DNA of 64,000 nt, from contig NC_006177.1 of NCBI RefSeq assembly GCF_000009905.1, positions 1,984,001 through 2,048,000 of the forward strand, given 5' to 3'. Shown one piece after another: positions 17,721-26,897 of the stretch; position 1 is the first letter of the stretch; the number at the start of each line of letters is the position of its first letter. The notes below the pieces were generated by a model. It saw nothing but the letters and a program-made list of their open reading frames with translations. It made no database searches and was not told where the DNA came from. The position numbers and the translations under genes are program-made. Origin of the DNA: Symbiobacterium thermophilum IAM 14863 (GTDB taxonomy: Bacteria > Bacillota > Sulfobacillia > Symbiobacteriales > Symbiobacteriaceae).

Positions 17721-18242
17721 CTAGATCAGAATCAGCACCAGGGCCAGGCCCGAAAGAACCCCGACGTACCGGTACATCTTCTCGTACCGCCGCCGCTCGT
17801 CCGTCGCCTCGGCCTCCGCCGCGGCCAGCCTTTCCAGGGCCAGCCGCAGGTGGCGCACCTGGTCCCGGCGGTCCGACGCCCCCAGCACGGGGACCAGGGC
17901 GGCCAGGATCTCCTGGTCCGCCGGCGTCAGGCAGGTCGCCCCCCGCCGCTCCTCCAGGGCCGCAGCCAGCGCCTCCCCGGGGGTAATGCCCCCGCCGCCC
18001 TCCAGCCGATCCGCGGCGTCCGCCAGGACCGCCCCGGCCACCGGCCCCGACGCCCTGGCCGCGCTGCGCAGGGCGTCCGGCATCGGGGTGGCGCCGTACT
18101 CCACCTCGGTGACCAGCACCGCCAGGCCGTTCTGAAAGCCCCGGAGCTCCGCCGGCCGGCGGGCATACCGGGCGGCGATCTGGAAGCCGATCCACGACGG
18201 CGCCAGCACGGTGAGGGCCGCGCCGAGCAGCTTCAGCGTCAT
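17721..18242 (-). CDS. spoIIIAB: Stage III sporulation protein AB
   Basis: 173 residues; start ATG overlaps the spoIIIAA stop in an ATGA arrangement. N-terminal and C-terminal hydrophobic helices flank a soluble helical domain with GFQNGLAVLVTEVEYGATPMPDAL, a GspF-like pattern. Partner of the SpoIIIAA ATPase. Confidence 0.93.
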   Translation of the reverse strand: MTLKLLGAALTVLAPSWIGFQIAARYARRPAELRGFQNGLAVLVTEVEYGATPMPDALRSAARASGPVAGAVLADAADRLEGGGGITPGEALAAALEERRGATCLTPADQEILAALVPVLGASDRRDQVRHLRLALERLAAAEAEATDERRRYEKMYRYVGVLSGLALVLILI

Positions 18243-19201
18243 GCCACCACCTCCCGCGCCAGGTCCAGGACCGCCTCCACGGTGCCGGGCCCGCGGCTGC
18301 GGCCGAGGACCACCGCCCGCTCGAAAGCGCCCGCCCTGAGCAGTTCCGCCAGGGCCGGCCGGCGGCGCACGTCCGACAGGCCCGCCCCGTGCGCCGTGGC
18401 CAGGACGGCAACCCCGGCGTGCAGGGCCTCCATCACCGCCACCGCATCCTCCGGCCGGCCGATCTCGTCGGCGGCGACCACCTGCGGCGAGAGGGCCCGG
18501 ATCATGAGCATCAACCCCTCGGCCTTGGGGCAGCCGTCCAGCACGTCGGTGCGGGGCCCCACGTCCCGCTGGGGAACGCCGCACACGCATCCGGCGACCT
18601 CCGACCGCTCGTCCACCAGCCCCACCTTGAGCCCCCGAAGCCCCAGGCGCGGCACGCCGGTGGAGAGCTGGCGCACCAGGTCCCGGAGCAGGGTCGTCTT
18701 GCCGGCCTGGGGCGGTGAGACCAACAGCGTCGAGAGAAAGCGTCCGCCCCGCACCAGGTGGGGCAGCAGGCCGTCGGCGGCCCCGGGCACCTCCCGGGCG
18801 ATGCGGACGTTCAGACTGGCCACCTGCTTCAGCGTGCGGATGCGGCACGCCTCAGTCACCGCCCGCCCGCAGAGGCCGACCCGGTGGCCCCCTTCCAGGG
18901 TCAGGAAACCGCCCCGCACCTCCTCCTCCCAGGCGTAGACCGACCCCTTGGCCATGAGCTGGAAGGTGCGCTGCAGGTCGTCGCCGTCCGGACGGACCGC
19001 CCGGGCGGGATCGGCCGTCAGCCGGCCGTCAGGGGTCACGAAGGCGTCGCCGCCGGGGTAGACCAGGTGCAGCGGCCGCCCCTGGCGGATGCGGATCTCC
19101 TCCGGCGGCGCGGGCAAGAGCGGGACGGCCCTGCGCAGCAGGTCCGCGAGGCGCGGGGCGACATGGGCCAGGATCTCCCTCTCGAACTCCTCCGGCACCA
19201 C
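18239..19201 (-). CDS. spoIIIAA: Stage III sporulation protein AA, secretion-type ATPase
   Basis: 320 residues. P-loop SPPQAGKTTLLRDLVRQLS near residue 160, then DERSEVAG and VVAADEIGRPED (Walker B region), as in type II/IV secretion ATPases. Believed to power assembly or transport by the SpoIIIA-SpoIIQ channel. First gene of the eight-gene operon. Start is a GTG-GTG pair behind AGGAGG. Confidence 0.95.
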   Translation of the reverse strand: MVPEEFEREILAHVAPRLADLLRRAVPLLPAPPEEIRIRQGRPLHLVYPGGDAFVTPDGRLTADPARAVRPDGDDLQRTFQLMAKGSVYAWEEEVRGGFLTLEGGHRVGLCGRAVTEACRIRTLKQVASLNVRIAREVPGAADGLLPHLVRGGRFLSTLLVSPPQAGKTTLLRDLVRQLSTGVPRLGLRGLKVGLVDERSEVAGCVCGVPQRDVGPRTDVLDGCPKAEGLMLMIRALSPQVVAADEIGRPEDAVAVMEALHAGVAVLATAHGAGLSDVRRRPALAELLRAGAFERAVVLGRSRGPGTVEAVLDLAREVVA

Positions 19202-19226
19202 CGCTCGTCCCCCCCTCCTGCTGAGA

Positions 19227-19255
19227 GATGCTATGCGGGCCTGTCCCCCATTATG
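19227..19255 (-). promoter_or_regulatory. Candidate sigma-E promoter of spoIIIA
   Basis: Read leftward, TCATAAT (19255-19249), 14 nt, CATAGCAT (19234-19227), about 26 nt before the spoIIIAA start. This matches the mother-cell sigma-E pattern (TCATATT, 14 nt, CATACAAT) well, and sigma-E is the known regulator of spoIIIA in Bacillus. Confidence 0.65.
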
Positions 19256-19332
19256 AGGACTGCCGTCCGCGCGGCGGGGCCGCCCGCCCGGGCTCCGGTC
19301 CGGGCAGCGGCCCCGCGTGATCGGTTGGCGCC

Positions 19333-19725
19333 TCAGTCGTCGACCTCGTCGGCCTCCATGGTACAGCCGCAGACCGGGCAGGTGACCTCCAGGTCCTCGT
19401 CGTCCACCTCCCCGGCCTGGGCGCCGATGGGTTCGCCGCAGCGGGAGCAGGTCAGCACGGTGACGTCGTCCGCGTCGTCGGGGATGAACACGATCTCGTT
19501 TTCGTTGTACACCTCGTCCTCCACGCTGGAGAGGTCGTCATCCATCTCGTCCACGTACTCGGCCAGGTCCCCCTGGAACTCGGTGATCTCCTCGATCTCC
19601 TCGGCGATGTCGCCAAGCACGTCGAGGACGCCCGCCAGCACGCGGCCGTGCGCGCTGTCGACGTCGATGGCGAGCCCCTCCGCGAGGCCCTGCAGATACG
19701 CGACGCGGGAACGAAGGTCGGTCAT
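19333..19725 (-). CDS. CD1247-type zinc-ribbon protein
   Basis: 130 residues. N-terminal helical domain (LRSRVAYLQGLAEGLAID) followed by a very acidic segment (DEMDDDLSSVEDEVYNEN) and a C-terminal zinc ribbon with CSRC and CPVC pairs. This architecture is widespread in Clostridia between efp and spoIIIA. Function not established; the cysteines suggest one zinc. Likely cotranscription with spoIIIA is interrupted by the sigma-E promoter. Confidence 0.85.
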   Translation of the reverse strand: MTDLRSRVAYLQGLAEGLAIDVDSAHGRVLAGVLDVLGDIAEEIEEITEFQGDLAEYVDEMDDDLSSVEDEVYNENEIVFIPDDADDVTVLTCSRCGEPIGAQAGEVDDEDLEVTCPVCGCTMEADEVDD

Positions 19726-19787
19726 GGCAGCACTCCTCCTTCCTCGGGCAGTCCCGCGCGATAGTCTGCCCGGGTTGACCGGAAAAC

Positions 19788-19818
19788 AAATCGGGGTGCG
19801 CGCTGCGCACCCCGATTT
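19788..19818 (-). terminator. Terminator after efp
   Basis: Perfect 14-bp stem AAATCGGGGTGCGC / GCGCACCCCGATTT with a 3-nt loop, followed leftward by GTTTTCC. It separates efp from the CD1247-like gene. Confidence 0.85.
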
Positions 19819-19832
19819 TCATTGCATGGCGA

Positions 19833-20390
19833 TCAGGCCCGGGACAGATACTCGCCCGTCCGGGTGTCGACCTTGATGACGTCGCCGGTGTTGACGAAGA
19901 GCGGCACCTGCACGACGTAACCGGTCTCCAGCTTGGCGGGCTTGTAGGTGCCGGTGGCGGTGTCGCCCTTGAAGCCAGGCTCCGTCTCGACGACCTTCAG
20001 CTCCACCGTGTTGGGCAGGTCCACGCCGATGACCTGGCCCTTCCAGCTGGCGATCTGCACCGTCATGTTCTCCAGCAGGAAGTTGGGCGCGTTGCCCACC
20101 TGCTCCTCGGTGAGCTCGATTTGCTCGAAGGTCTCGTTGTTCATGAAGACCCAGACGCCCTGGTCCGCATACAGGAACTGATACTCCCGGCGGTCCACGT
20201 TCGCCTGCTCCACCTTCTCGCCGGCGCGGAAGGTCGTTTCGATGGTCGCCCCCGTCAGGATGTTCTTCAGCTTGGTCCGCACAAACGCGGCGCCCTTGCC
20301 GGGCTTCACATGCAGGAACTCGATCACCTGGTAGACGGTGCCGTCCATTTCGATGGTCATGCCGTTCCGCAGATCGTTAACCGAAATCAC
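19833..20390 (-). CDS. efp: Elongation factor P
   Basis: 185 residues, three OB-like domains. The KOW-like N-terminus ([42 protein letters not shown]) has the modification loop lysine region PGKGAA, and the C-terminus has the signature [25 protein letters not shown]. Relieves ribosome stalling at polyproline. The neighbouring genome encodes Pro-rich proteins, for example 781-1227. Usual partner of pepQ. Confidence 0.96.
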   Translation of the reverse strand: MISVNDLRNGMTIEMDGTVYQVIEFLHVKPGKGAAFVRTKLKNILTGATIETTFRAGEKVEQANVDRREYQFLYADQGVWVFMNNETFEQIELTEEQVGNAPNFLLENMTVQIASWKGQVIGVDLPNTVELKVVETEPGFKGDTATGTYKPAKLETGYVVQVPLFVNTGDVIKVDTRTGEYLSRA

Positions 20391-20459
20391 TGTACAGTCC
20401 CCTCCGCTCCACGCTTCACGCCAGAATTTCTACGCCCCGGGGGCGAACAGAAACCAATC

Positions 20460-21533
20460 CTACAGAATGAGAAGCTCCTTCGGCGAGTGGGTGAACGACT
20501 CAGCCCCCGACTCGGTGACCAGCAGCATGTCCTCGATCCGGACGCCACCCCAGCCTGGCAGGTAGATGCCCGGCTCCACCGTGACCACCATGCCGGGACG
20601 GAGCACCACGTCACCGCCCCGCTGGCTGACCCGCGGCCCCTCGTGGATGTACCGCCCGACGCCGTGTCCCGTGCCGTGACCGAAGTATTCGCGGTAGCCC
20701 TTCTCGGCGATGTACGACCGGCAGACGTCGTCCAGCTCCCTGCCGGTGATGCCGGGGCGGCAGGCCGCCACACCCCGCTTCTGTGCCTCCAGCACGATGC
20801 CGTAGATCTCCCGCTGCTTGTCCGTAGGTTCCCCAAGCATGACGGTGCGGGTCATGTCGGAACAGTAGCCCTGGTACACGGCGCCGAAGTCGAAGGTGAT
20901 CAGGTCGCCGACCTCGATCGCCTTGTCGCTGGCCACGCCGTGGGGCAGGGAAGAGCGGGCGCCGGAGGCGACGATGGTCTCAAACGCCACACCCTCCGCT
21001 CCCAGCTTCTTCATGCGGTACTCCAGTTCCGTGGCCAGATCCCGCTCGATAACGCCGGGCTTGATGAGCGGCAGGATCTGGGCGAAGGCCTCGTCGGCGA
21101 TCTCGGCCGCCCGGCGCATCAGGGCGATCTCCGTCTCGTCCTTGATCATGCGCAGCTCTTCGACCAGCCCGGAAACCGAGGTCCACTGGCACCCGGCCAG
21201 AAACTGCTGGTAAGTCTGGTGTTCGTCCACCGTAAGGAAATCGCCCTCGAAGCCGATCCGCTTCACGCCCCACTCCTCTACCAACCGGGTCAGGACCGCC
21301 TGGTTGGCGCTCTCCGCCTTGATCACCTCGAACTCCGGGGCCTGCGCCGCCGCCTGTTCGACGTAGCGGAAGTCGGTGACCAGGGCCGCCCGGTCGGCCG
21401 TGATCAGCAGCAGGCCGGCGCTGCCGGTGAAGCCGCTGAGGTAGGCCCGGTTGTGGGGCTTGGCGATCAGAACGGCGTCGAGACCCCGTTCTTCGAGTCG
21501 CGCCCTGAGGCGCGCCAGGCGCGCTTGGGACAT
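20460..21533 (-). CDS. pepQ: Xaa-Pro aminopeptidase/dipeptidase (M24B)
   Basis: 357 residues. Creatinase N-terminal domain (about 1-130) then a pita-bread domain with metal ligands in [19 protein letters not shown] (two Asp), [17 protein letters not shown] (His) and [13 protein letters not shown] (Glu). Cleaves peptides with proline at position 2. Lies 3 nt from aroQ and about 70 nt upstream of efp, the standard Firmicute order. Confidence 0.93.
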   Translation of the reverse strand: MSQARLARLRARLEERGLDAVLIAKPHNRAYLSGFTGSAGLLLITADRAALVTDFRYVEQAAAQAPEFEVIKAESANQAVLTRLVEEWGVKRIGFEGDFLTVDEHQTYQQFLAGCQWTSVSGLVEELRMIKDETEIALMRRAAEIADEAFAQILPLIKPGVIERDLATELEYRMKKLGAEGVAFETIVASGARSSLPHGVASDKAIEVGDLITFDFGAVYQGYCSDMTRTVMLGEPTDKQREIYGIVLEAQKRGVAACRPGITGRELDDVCRSYIAEKGYREYFGHGTGHGVGRYIHEGPRVSQRGGDVVLRPGMVVTVEPGIYLPGWGGVRIEDMLLVTESGAESFTHSPKELLIL

Positions 21534-21536
21534 GCG

Positions 21537-21995
21537 TCAGTTCCTCCTTTGTGCGCGGTCGCCCTGCAGCAGGTGCGCGAGGGCCCGCAGCCCGAGACGG
21601 TATGACTCGGCTCCGAACCCTGCGATGGTGCCTGCGGCCACCGGGGCGATGACCGAGCGGTGGCGGAACGGCTCGCGCTGGTAGATGTTGGAGAGGTGCA
21701 CCTCGACCACGGGCAGGCCCACCGCGGCGACGGCGTCCCGAATCGCCAGGGAATAGTGGGTGTACGCCCCCGGGTTCAGGAGGATGCCGTCGAAGCGGCC
21801 CCGGGCGTCGTGGATGGCGTCGATGATGGCGCCCTCGTGGTTGGACTGAAACGACTCCACCTCAACCCCCAGTTCACCGGCTAGCTCCGAGAGCATGGCG
21901 TCGATCTCTGACAGGGTGGTGGAGCCGTAGACCTCGGGCTCGCGCGTGCCCAGCAGGTTGAGGTTCGGGCCATGGATGACCAGGATGCGTACCAT
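21537..21995 (-). CDS. aroQ: Type II 3-dehydroquinate dehydratase
   Basis: Third step of the shikimate pathway, 3-dehydroquinate to 3-dehydroshikimate. 152 residues from the ATG preceded by [28 protein letters not shown] holds the catalytic Tyr; [17 protein letters not shown] and [19 protein letters not shown] are diagnostic. The chain is slightly long at the C-terminus (QGDRAQRRN). Confidence 0.95.
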   Translation of the reverse strand: MVRILVIHGPNLNLLGTREPEVYGSTTLSEIDAMLSELAGELGVEVESFQSNHEGAIIDAIHDARGRFDGILLNPGAYTHYSLAIRDAVAAVGLPVVEVHLSNIYQREPFRHRSVIAPVAAGTIAGFGAESYRLGLRALAHLLQGDRAQRRN

Positions 21996-22091
21996 GGGCC
22001 GGGCCTCCTCTCCAACGAAACCTGCATTATCGTACCAAAATCTTGCTCCGGCGCGCAAGAGGCGCCGCTGCGCGGGGCCTGTCAAGCCAAA

Positions 22092-23669
22092 GTGGGTACG
22101 TCTCACTTCCAAAAGTGTTCTGTATAAATCTGGTTCTTGAACGGACGCTGACTACCGTTCTCGTTTTTTACCTGGTCACCAGACCCGCAAACCCCCTGAA
22201 CGTCTTGGAGTATCCTCCGCTGTTGTTGCGACCGGCGTTCAGGATCGGCATGCGTGCATGCCGGGCAGCATCGACTCCCCGGCCTACGGTCTCACGAACC
22301 CGATGGCGGACTTTCTCCGCAGCCGCGTTCACAGATTCAAGCCCCAACGCACGCTCAACGTACTGTACGGCCCCCCGTAAAGCGCCGCGATAATATGCTG
22401 CCATCACCTGCAGCATTGCCATCAGGCCACTTTCCGACCAGCTCCGCCCCACCTTCCGCAGCCGTGCCGAATACCGCTCCACCGCCCCTTCCGCGGCGCC
22501 CACGCCGCGTAACCCCTCAACGTTGACGCCCCGCTCTTGCAGCCGAATACGGTAATCTCGAATTGACTCCGGCATCGTCCTGAGGTCGGCCAGCAGCCGG
22601 CGCATCTTCCCACGACGATCCGTGTCGGTCTCGGCTTTATGCGCTTCATCCAGCACCGCCAGCAACCGTCCAGCATCGTTTGCTTCAAGTGCAGCGTGTG
22701 CCTGCTCTAAGCGCTGGGGCCGGTGGCGCAGCACATGGTTTAACTCCCGCTTCAGGTGGAACCGATCGATCTGGTACAGCGCCTTGGGAAACCACGTCAC
22801 GCCCTCCCGGATCCACAACGCCCGGTCCCCGTTGATGATCACCCAGGTCTCGCTTAGGTCGTACTCGCTCTCCAGAAGCTCGCTCAACTGCTCCCAGCTA
22901 TCCCTGCCCGGTTCGGGCACGAAATCGCGCCGGTTCACCAGGCTGTACTCCTTACTACCTGGGCCTCGCTGGATCCAACCCTCATGAATCACAAACAGCC
23001 GGACTTCTGCCTTCTTGCCACGCTGACGAGCTGGCCAGAACCCGTCTGCCTCGATGAACAAGACCCGCACACGTCGGGTACCGGCCAACGTCATCTGCTG
23101 CTGTTTTTCCGCCGCTGCAAGCGCCCTTCCGGTCTGCAGGTTCCACTGCCGAATCGCTTCATGGCTGACAAACACCTGGCAATCCCGCCGCTCCAGCTCT
23201 GCCGCAGCACCCCGGTACGATCCAGCTGTCACAGACGCTTCAACCGCATCTGCCCTTACCGAGTCACTCACCCGCTGCCGTTTCGCTATTCCCAACACCT
23301 CATCCAGCAGGAACACGAAACGCTCTTCCTCGCGGTCCCAGTAGTAGCGGCGCTGGAACGTGATCGGCCCGAACTTGGTGACGACGCTTCGGGACCGCAT
23401 TTCCTTGTACACATACCGACTCGGGTCTCGGCTCTCGTACAGCGCCGTGTCAATCGCAGAGAGCGCCTCGACCAAAGCCTCGCGGAAGCAGTCGAGTGTC
23501 TGTTGCCAAGCCAAACGTTCAATCTCCTGAAAGGAGAAATCCACCGCAGCACGAATTTGCTCCATGACGAGAGATGACCCTCCTCGTGTTGGTATTGGCC
23601 AATCTCAACACTTTGGAAGGGCACATCTCTCGTCCTGCTATTTCAGGAGAAAAAATGTGTTGTACCCAC
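22092..23669. mobile_element. ISLre2-type insertion sequence
   Basis: About 1.58 kb. Begins GTGGGTAC (22092) and ends with its inverse GTACCCAC (23662-23669); beyond these eight bases the ends match only partly. It contains one full-length transposase gene. The flanks (CAAGCCAAA on the left, GAAAACTTT on the right) show no clear target duplication, so the ends could be off by a few bases or the duplication has decayed. It lies between aroQ and a rhomboid gene and breaks no visible gene. Confidence 0.75.
22168..23565 (-). CDS. ISLre2 family transposase (UPF0236)
   Basis: 465 residues, full length. Family features: VTKFGPITFQRRYYWDREEERFVFLLDEVLGI, RVLFIEADGFWPARQRGKKAEVRLFVIHEGW, WVIINGDRALWIREGVTWFPKALYQIDRFHLKREL, and the C-terminal SWSESGLMAMLQVM. 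The acidic residues in EADG and NGD and the Glu in WSESG are good DDE candidates. No frameshift, so probably active. Slightly lower GC than its neighbours. Confidence 0.9.
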   Translation of the reverse strand: MEQIRAAVDFSFQEIERLAWQQTLDCFREALVEALSAIDTALYESRDPSRYVYKEMRSRSVVTKFGPITFQRRYYWDREEERFVFLLDEVLGIAKRQRVSDSVRADAVEASVTAGSYRGAAAELERRDCQVFVSHEAIRQWNLQTGRALAAAEKQQQMTLAGTRRVRVLFIEADGFWPARQRGKKAEVRLFVIHEGWIQRGPGSKEYSLVNRRDFVPEPGRDSWEQLSELLESEYDLSETWVIINGDRALWIREGVTWFPKALYQIDRFHLKRELNHVLRHRPQRLEQAHAALEANDAGRLLAVLDEAHKAETDTDRRGKMRRLLADLRTMPESIRDYRIRLQERGVNVEGLRGVGAAEGAVERYSARLRKVGRSWSESGLMAMLQVMAAYYRGALRGAVQYVERALGLESVNAAAEKVRHRVRETVGRGVDAARHARMPILNAGRNNSGGYSKTFRGFAGLVTR

Positions 23670-23709
23670 GAAAACTTTACTCACACCGCTGCGCGCCTCC
23701 GTCCGTCTC

Positions 23710-24906
23710 CTACGGCAACAGCGTCGACACGTGCTTCAGGGGCAGGACGCCCGCCACCACCAGGCCGACCAGCACGCCCAGGGCCGGGGCGGCCAACTGC
23801 CGCCAGCCGCCGCGCTCGCCCGGAACCCCGGCCACGAACGCCGCCAGCAGTCCGCCCAGGAGGCCGCCGATGTGCGCGTAGTTGTCCACCCGCCCGTACA
23901 CGAAGCCGAATAGCAGGTTGATGGCCACCGGAGCCAGCAGCCCCTGCCAGTCGACGCGCCGGTTGCGGACGGTGGTGGCGAAGTAGATCAGCGCGCCCAT
24001 CAGCCCCAGGATCGCGCCCGACGCCCCGACGCTGATCACCAGGCCGGGACGCACGGCGACCGAGGCCACCCCGCCGATCACGCCGGCCACGAAGTAGATG
24101 AACAGCATCCGCGCGGAGCCGTAGATCAGCTCGCAGTAACGGCCCACCTGCCAGAAGGCCCACATGTTGAACGCCAGGTGCATCGCGCCGCCGTGGAGGA
24201 ACAGGTGGCTCACCAGCCGCCACTGCTGCGTCCGCTCGGCCAGCGTGAGCAGGCTGTAGTTCGCGCCCCAGATCACCAGGGACAGGGTGTCCGGCCCGCT
24301 GATCAGGTTCAGCAGCCCGCCGCCCATCCACACCGTCCAGAGGTAGTAGGCCACGGTCAGGGCCAGGATCAGCCGTGTCGCGGGAAACCGGTCCAGCCCC
24401 GGCCAGGGGCGCCGGGCCTCGTACCGCGGGCGGACCTCCACGAACCGCCGCTCGGGCGTCTCGGGCACATCGGTGAGGATGCGGGCCACGGCCTCATCCA
24501 CCGGAGGGAACCCGGTGTGCTGGTCCAGCAGCCCCACCGCCAGATCCGCCGACCAGGGGATCACGCCCCACCGTTCCCCGGGGTCCCGCTCCTCCAGCGC
24601 GGCGATCGCCTCCGCCTCCTCCTCGCCCACCGTACGGTCGAAGGGGAACAGCAGGATCATGTGCCAGACCTCGTCGCCGCGCGCCTCCCGCACCCACGCC
24701 CCGCAGGCTTGGGCCAGGGACTCCCGCTCCTGCGGGTCGCTCGGGTTCAGCTCTGCGGCCAGCGCGAGCAGCAGCCTCCCCCACTCCTCCTGCCGGGAGA
24801 CCAGCAGCGCCAGACGTCCCTGCAGCTCCGGCGGCACGGCCTGCACCTCGAAGCCCCTGTCCGCCAGCTGGCTGCCGACCGATTCCACATATGCCGAGTA
24901 GTTCAC
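23710..24906 (-). CDS. Rhomboid family intramembrane serine protease
   Basis: 398 residues. A soluble N-terminal domain of about 170 residues (acidic, no signature) precedes six or seven transmembrane helices. Catalytic Ser297 in GASGAILG and His345 in NYAHIGG; WRLVSHLFLHGGAMHLAFNMWAFW holds the L1 loop and the HxxxN motif. Cleaves transmembrane substrates. The large cytosolic N-terminal extension resembles that of Bacillus GluP (YqgP). The gene ends 41 nt from the insertion sequence. Confidence 0.92.
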   Translation of the reverse strand: MNYSAYVESVGSQLADRGFEVQAVPPELQGRLALLVSRQEEWGRLLLALAAELNPSDPQERESLAQACGAWVREARGDEVWHMILLFPFDRTVGEEEAEAIAALEERDPGERWGVIPWSADLAVGLLDQHTGFPPVDEAVARILTDVPETPERRFVEVRPRYEARRPWPGLDRFPATRLILALTVAYYLWTVWMGGGLLNLISGPDTLSLVIWGANYSLLTLAERTQQWRLVSHLFLHGGAMHLAFNMWAFWQVGRYCELIYGSARMLFIYFVAGVIGGVASVAVRPGLVISVGASGAILGLMGALIYFATTVRNRRVDWQGLLAPVAINLLFGFVYGRVDNYAHIGGLLGGLLAAFVAGVPGERGGWRQLAAPALGVLVGLVVAGVLPLKHVSTLLP

Positions 24907-25126
24907 GGCCCACCTCCGATACGGCCGACGGCGCGAGCGCCATCGCCCGGAAAGCTGTCCTTATCGAATTCACCGCCTGCCACGGGCTTACCTTTCCCCG
25001 GCGGCAGATTCGCCCGACCGGGTGGCCCCGCCTGCCCGGCCCGGCGCCTCCCGCCCCTGAGGCCCGCCGGATCACGCCGAATCCCGTCCCGCCGAATCCG
25101 ACCGGGCGCTCAACAAGCGCTGCGGT

Positions 25127-25750
25127 CTATACCGTGCGCTCCGCCCGCGATCCGCCGCGCACGATCAGGACGCCGCTGATCACCATGTAGAGGGCCACCG
25201 CGGCGGAACCGCCCAGGTCGACGTAGCGCGCCGCCGGGGAGGCGGGCGCCAGGGCCAGGGTGGCCAGCGCGGCTGTCACGCAGCCGTCCACCAGGGTCTT
25301 CGCGCGGTAGAGCCGGCTCTGCGCCGCCAGGATGGCGCTGGGCTCACGCCGGTCCAGGGTGCGGTACCGGAACCAGAACCAGCCGTTGGTCGTCACGCCC
25401 AGGCCGGCGATGACCAGCCCCGGGATGACGTTGCCCTTCTCCGCGCCGCCGCTGAACAGCGCCAGCACCAGCATGGCCGCGCCCGAGAGACACATGGCCC
25501 CGCCGACGAACCCGTTGGCGGTTCGCTCCAGCCGCCGGCGGCGCGCGGAGTCCGGCTCGCCGCCGCGGCGCAGGACGCGGTAGACGGCCCAGGAGACCAC
25601 GATGGCCGCGAGCTCCGCCGTACGGCGGATGAAGTCCGCCAACTGGGTGGAGGAACGGCCGATCAGGAGCCCGGCCCCGACGACGATGGGGCCGGGAGAA
25701 CTGAGCAGGACCGAGAACGGGAGGGTGCGCTCCCCGCTCTGCCCCTTCAC
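25127..25750 (-). CDS. Membrane protein, CDF-transporter-like
   Basis: 207 residues with about five hydrophobic segments, SSTQLADFIRRTAELAAIVVSWAVYRVLRR between the first two. The layout recalls the transmembrane part of cation diffusion facilitators, but typical metal-site residues are not obvious and the C-terminal cytosolic domain is absent. Lies 3 nt downstream of the dolichol-kinase-like gene, so cotranscribed. Function unknown. Confidence 0.6.
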   Translation of the reverse strand: MKGQSGERTLPFSVLLSSPGPIVVGAGLLIGRSSTQLADFIRRTAELAAIVVSWAVYRVLRRGGEPDSARRRRLERTANGFVGGAMCLSGAAMLVLALFSGGAEKGNVIPGLVIAGLGVTTNGWFWFRYRTLDRREPSAILAAQSRLYRAKTLVDGCVTAALATLALAPASPAARYVDLGGSAAVALYMVISGVLIVRGGSRAERTV

Positions 25751-25753
25751 CCC

Positions 25754-26464
25754 TCACACCCCCAGTGCCCGCACCAGCGGAATCAGCACCGCGGCCGCCG
25801 CAAACGGGCAGGTGATGGTGTCCATGCCGTCCCGGGTGCAGAGTTCCACGGCAGCGGAAACGGCGGCCGTCACCGCGGCGATGGGCGCCGAAACCCGCCA
25901 GTTCCCGGCGCTGTGGACCAGGAGGACGGCCAGCACCGACAGGAACGACACCAGGAACATGGCCAGCGTCCCCTCGACGCTCTTGCGCCCCTCCACGAGT
26001 CTTCCCTCAATAAAATGCGACCCGAAACGCTTGCCCACCAGCGCGGCTGCGGCGTCGCCCAGGCCCCAGGCCATCACCGAGGCTGTCACGAGGTACCGCT
26101 CGCCGAGCCAGCCCCAGCCCACGGCGGCCAGGGTCGCGTACATGGCAAAGACAACGACCAGGCTGCGCTTGATCTCACCGGCCTTGCGCTCGGTGAGCAG
26201 CTGCGAGTAACCCGGCAACCGTTCCGCGGCCGCGAGCGCCGGGTAGACTGCCGCCACGAACAGGACCGCGGCGAGGGCCGAGGCCGTCCACGTCCCGAAG
26301 CCGTACAGGAAAACGAACAGGGAACCCAGGAGGATCAGATGCAGGGTCTTGCGGAACACCTCCGCCGGTACCCGGACGAACCGGCGCAGGGCCAGCGCCC
26401 CGATCACGCAGAGGCCGTAGTAGACCACGAGTTTGCCGAAGCCCGCAACAAGGTCAGTGAGCAT
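25754..26464 (-). CDS. Phosphatidate cytidylyltransferase/dolichol-kinase-like membrane protein
   Basis: 236 residues from the ATG preceded by GGAGG; the frame is open further upstream without support. About seven transmembrane helices. RRFVRVPAEVFRKTLHLILLG, GLGDAAAALVGKRFG and GRKSVEGTLAMFLVSF match the CTP-dependent kinase family (phytol, dolichol and diacylglycerol kinases). Likely phosphorylates an isoprenoid alcohol or lipid. Followed by the CDF-like gene. Confidence 0.8.
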   Translation of the reverse strand: MLTDLVAGFGKLVVYYGLCVIGALALRRFVRVPAEVFRKTLHLILLGSLFVFLYGFGTWTASALAAVLFVAAVYPALAAAERLPGYSQLLTERKAGEIKRSLVVVFAMYATLAAVGWGWLGERYLVTASVMAWGLGDAAAALVGKRFGSHFIEGRLVEGRKSVEGTLAMFLVSFLSVLAVLLVHSAGNWRVSAPIAAVTAAVSAAVELCTRDGMDTITCPFAAAAVLIPLVRALGV

Positions 26465-26897
26465 GTCGTATCCTCCGTTGGTCCCGCAGGGTATGTCCGG
26501 CTCCGGAGTAGAGACAGAGGCGACGCGCTTCACGGGTGGTTGGACACCCATCGCCGCGCGCCCCGGCGGTCAGGAAAGCTTCACGCCTGCTTTGTCGATA
26601 CAACTCATCATTTGAGGTTAAACCAACTTGCCGGGTTGCTGCAACACCCCACAAGGCGGCGATCCATGAAAAAAGCCCCCTTGCCCGGGGCGCTCAGCGG
26701 ATCCCAGGCGAAGGGGAGCGTCCGTGGACCATGTCGCCTGTCCCTGTCCTGTGTCTCACGGCCCGCGCCGCTGGGCAGCAGGCGATCGTCGCGCATGGGC
26801 GAATGAGTTTTCTGACCGGACGGGCGGGGGGGATGGTACTGCGCCCCCTCCCCGCCTGCCGGCGCGCTGACTCGACACCTGCGGGAGGGATGGCTGC
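26465..26897. other. 433-bp intergenic stretch
   Basis: Lies between the divergent genes at 26464 and 26898. Read leftward, TTGGTT and TTGTAT with 17 nt between them (about 26630-26600) might be a weak promoter for the kinase-like gene; TTGTCGA (26595 region) resembles part of a Spo0A box. A short terminator (see 26669-26691) faces left. No credible gene; the open frames here are not codon-biased like their neighbours. Confidence 0.4.
26669..26691 (-). terminator. Leftward terminator upstream of the kinase-like gene
   Basis: Read leftward, GCCCC-GGGCAAG-GGGGC followed by TTTTTT. There is no annotated leftward gene upstream, so it may stop antisense transcription from the DUF5694-like gene or be an attenuator. 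Confidence 0.45.
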
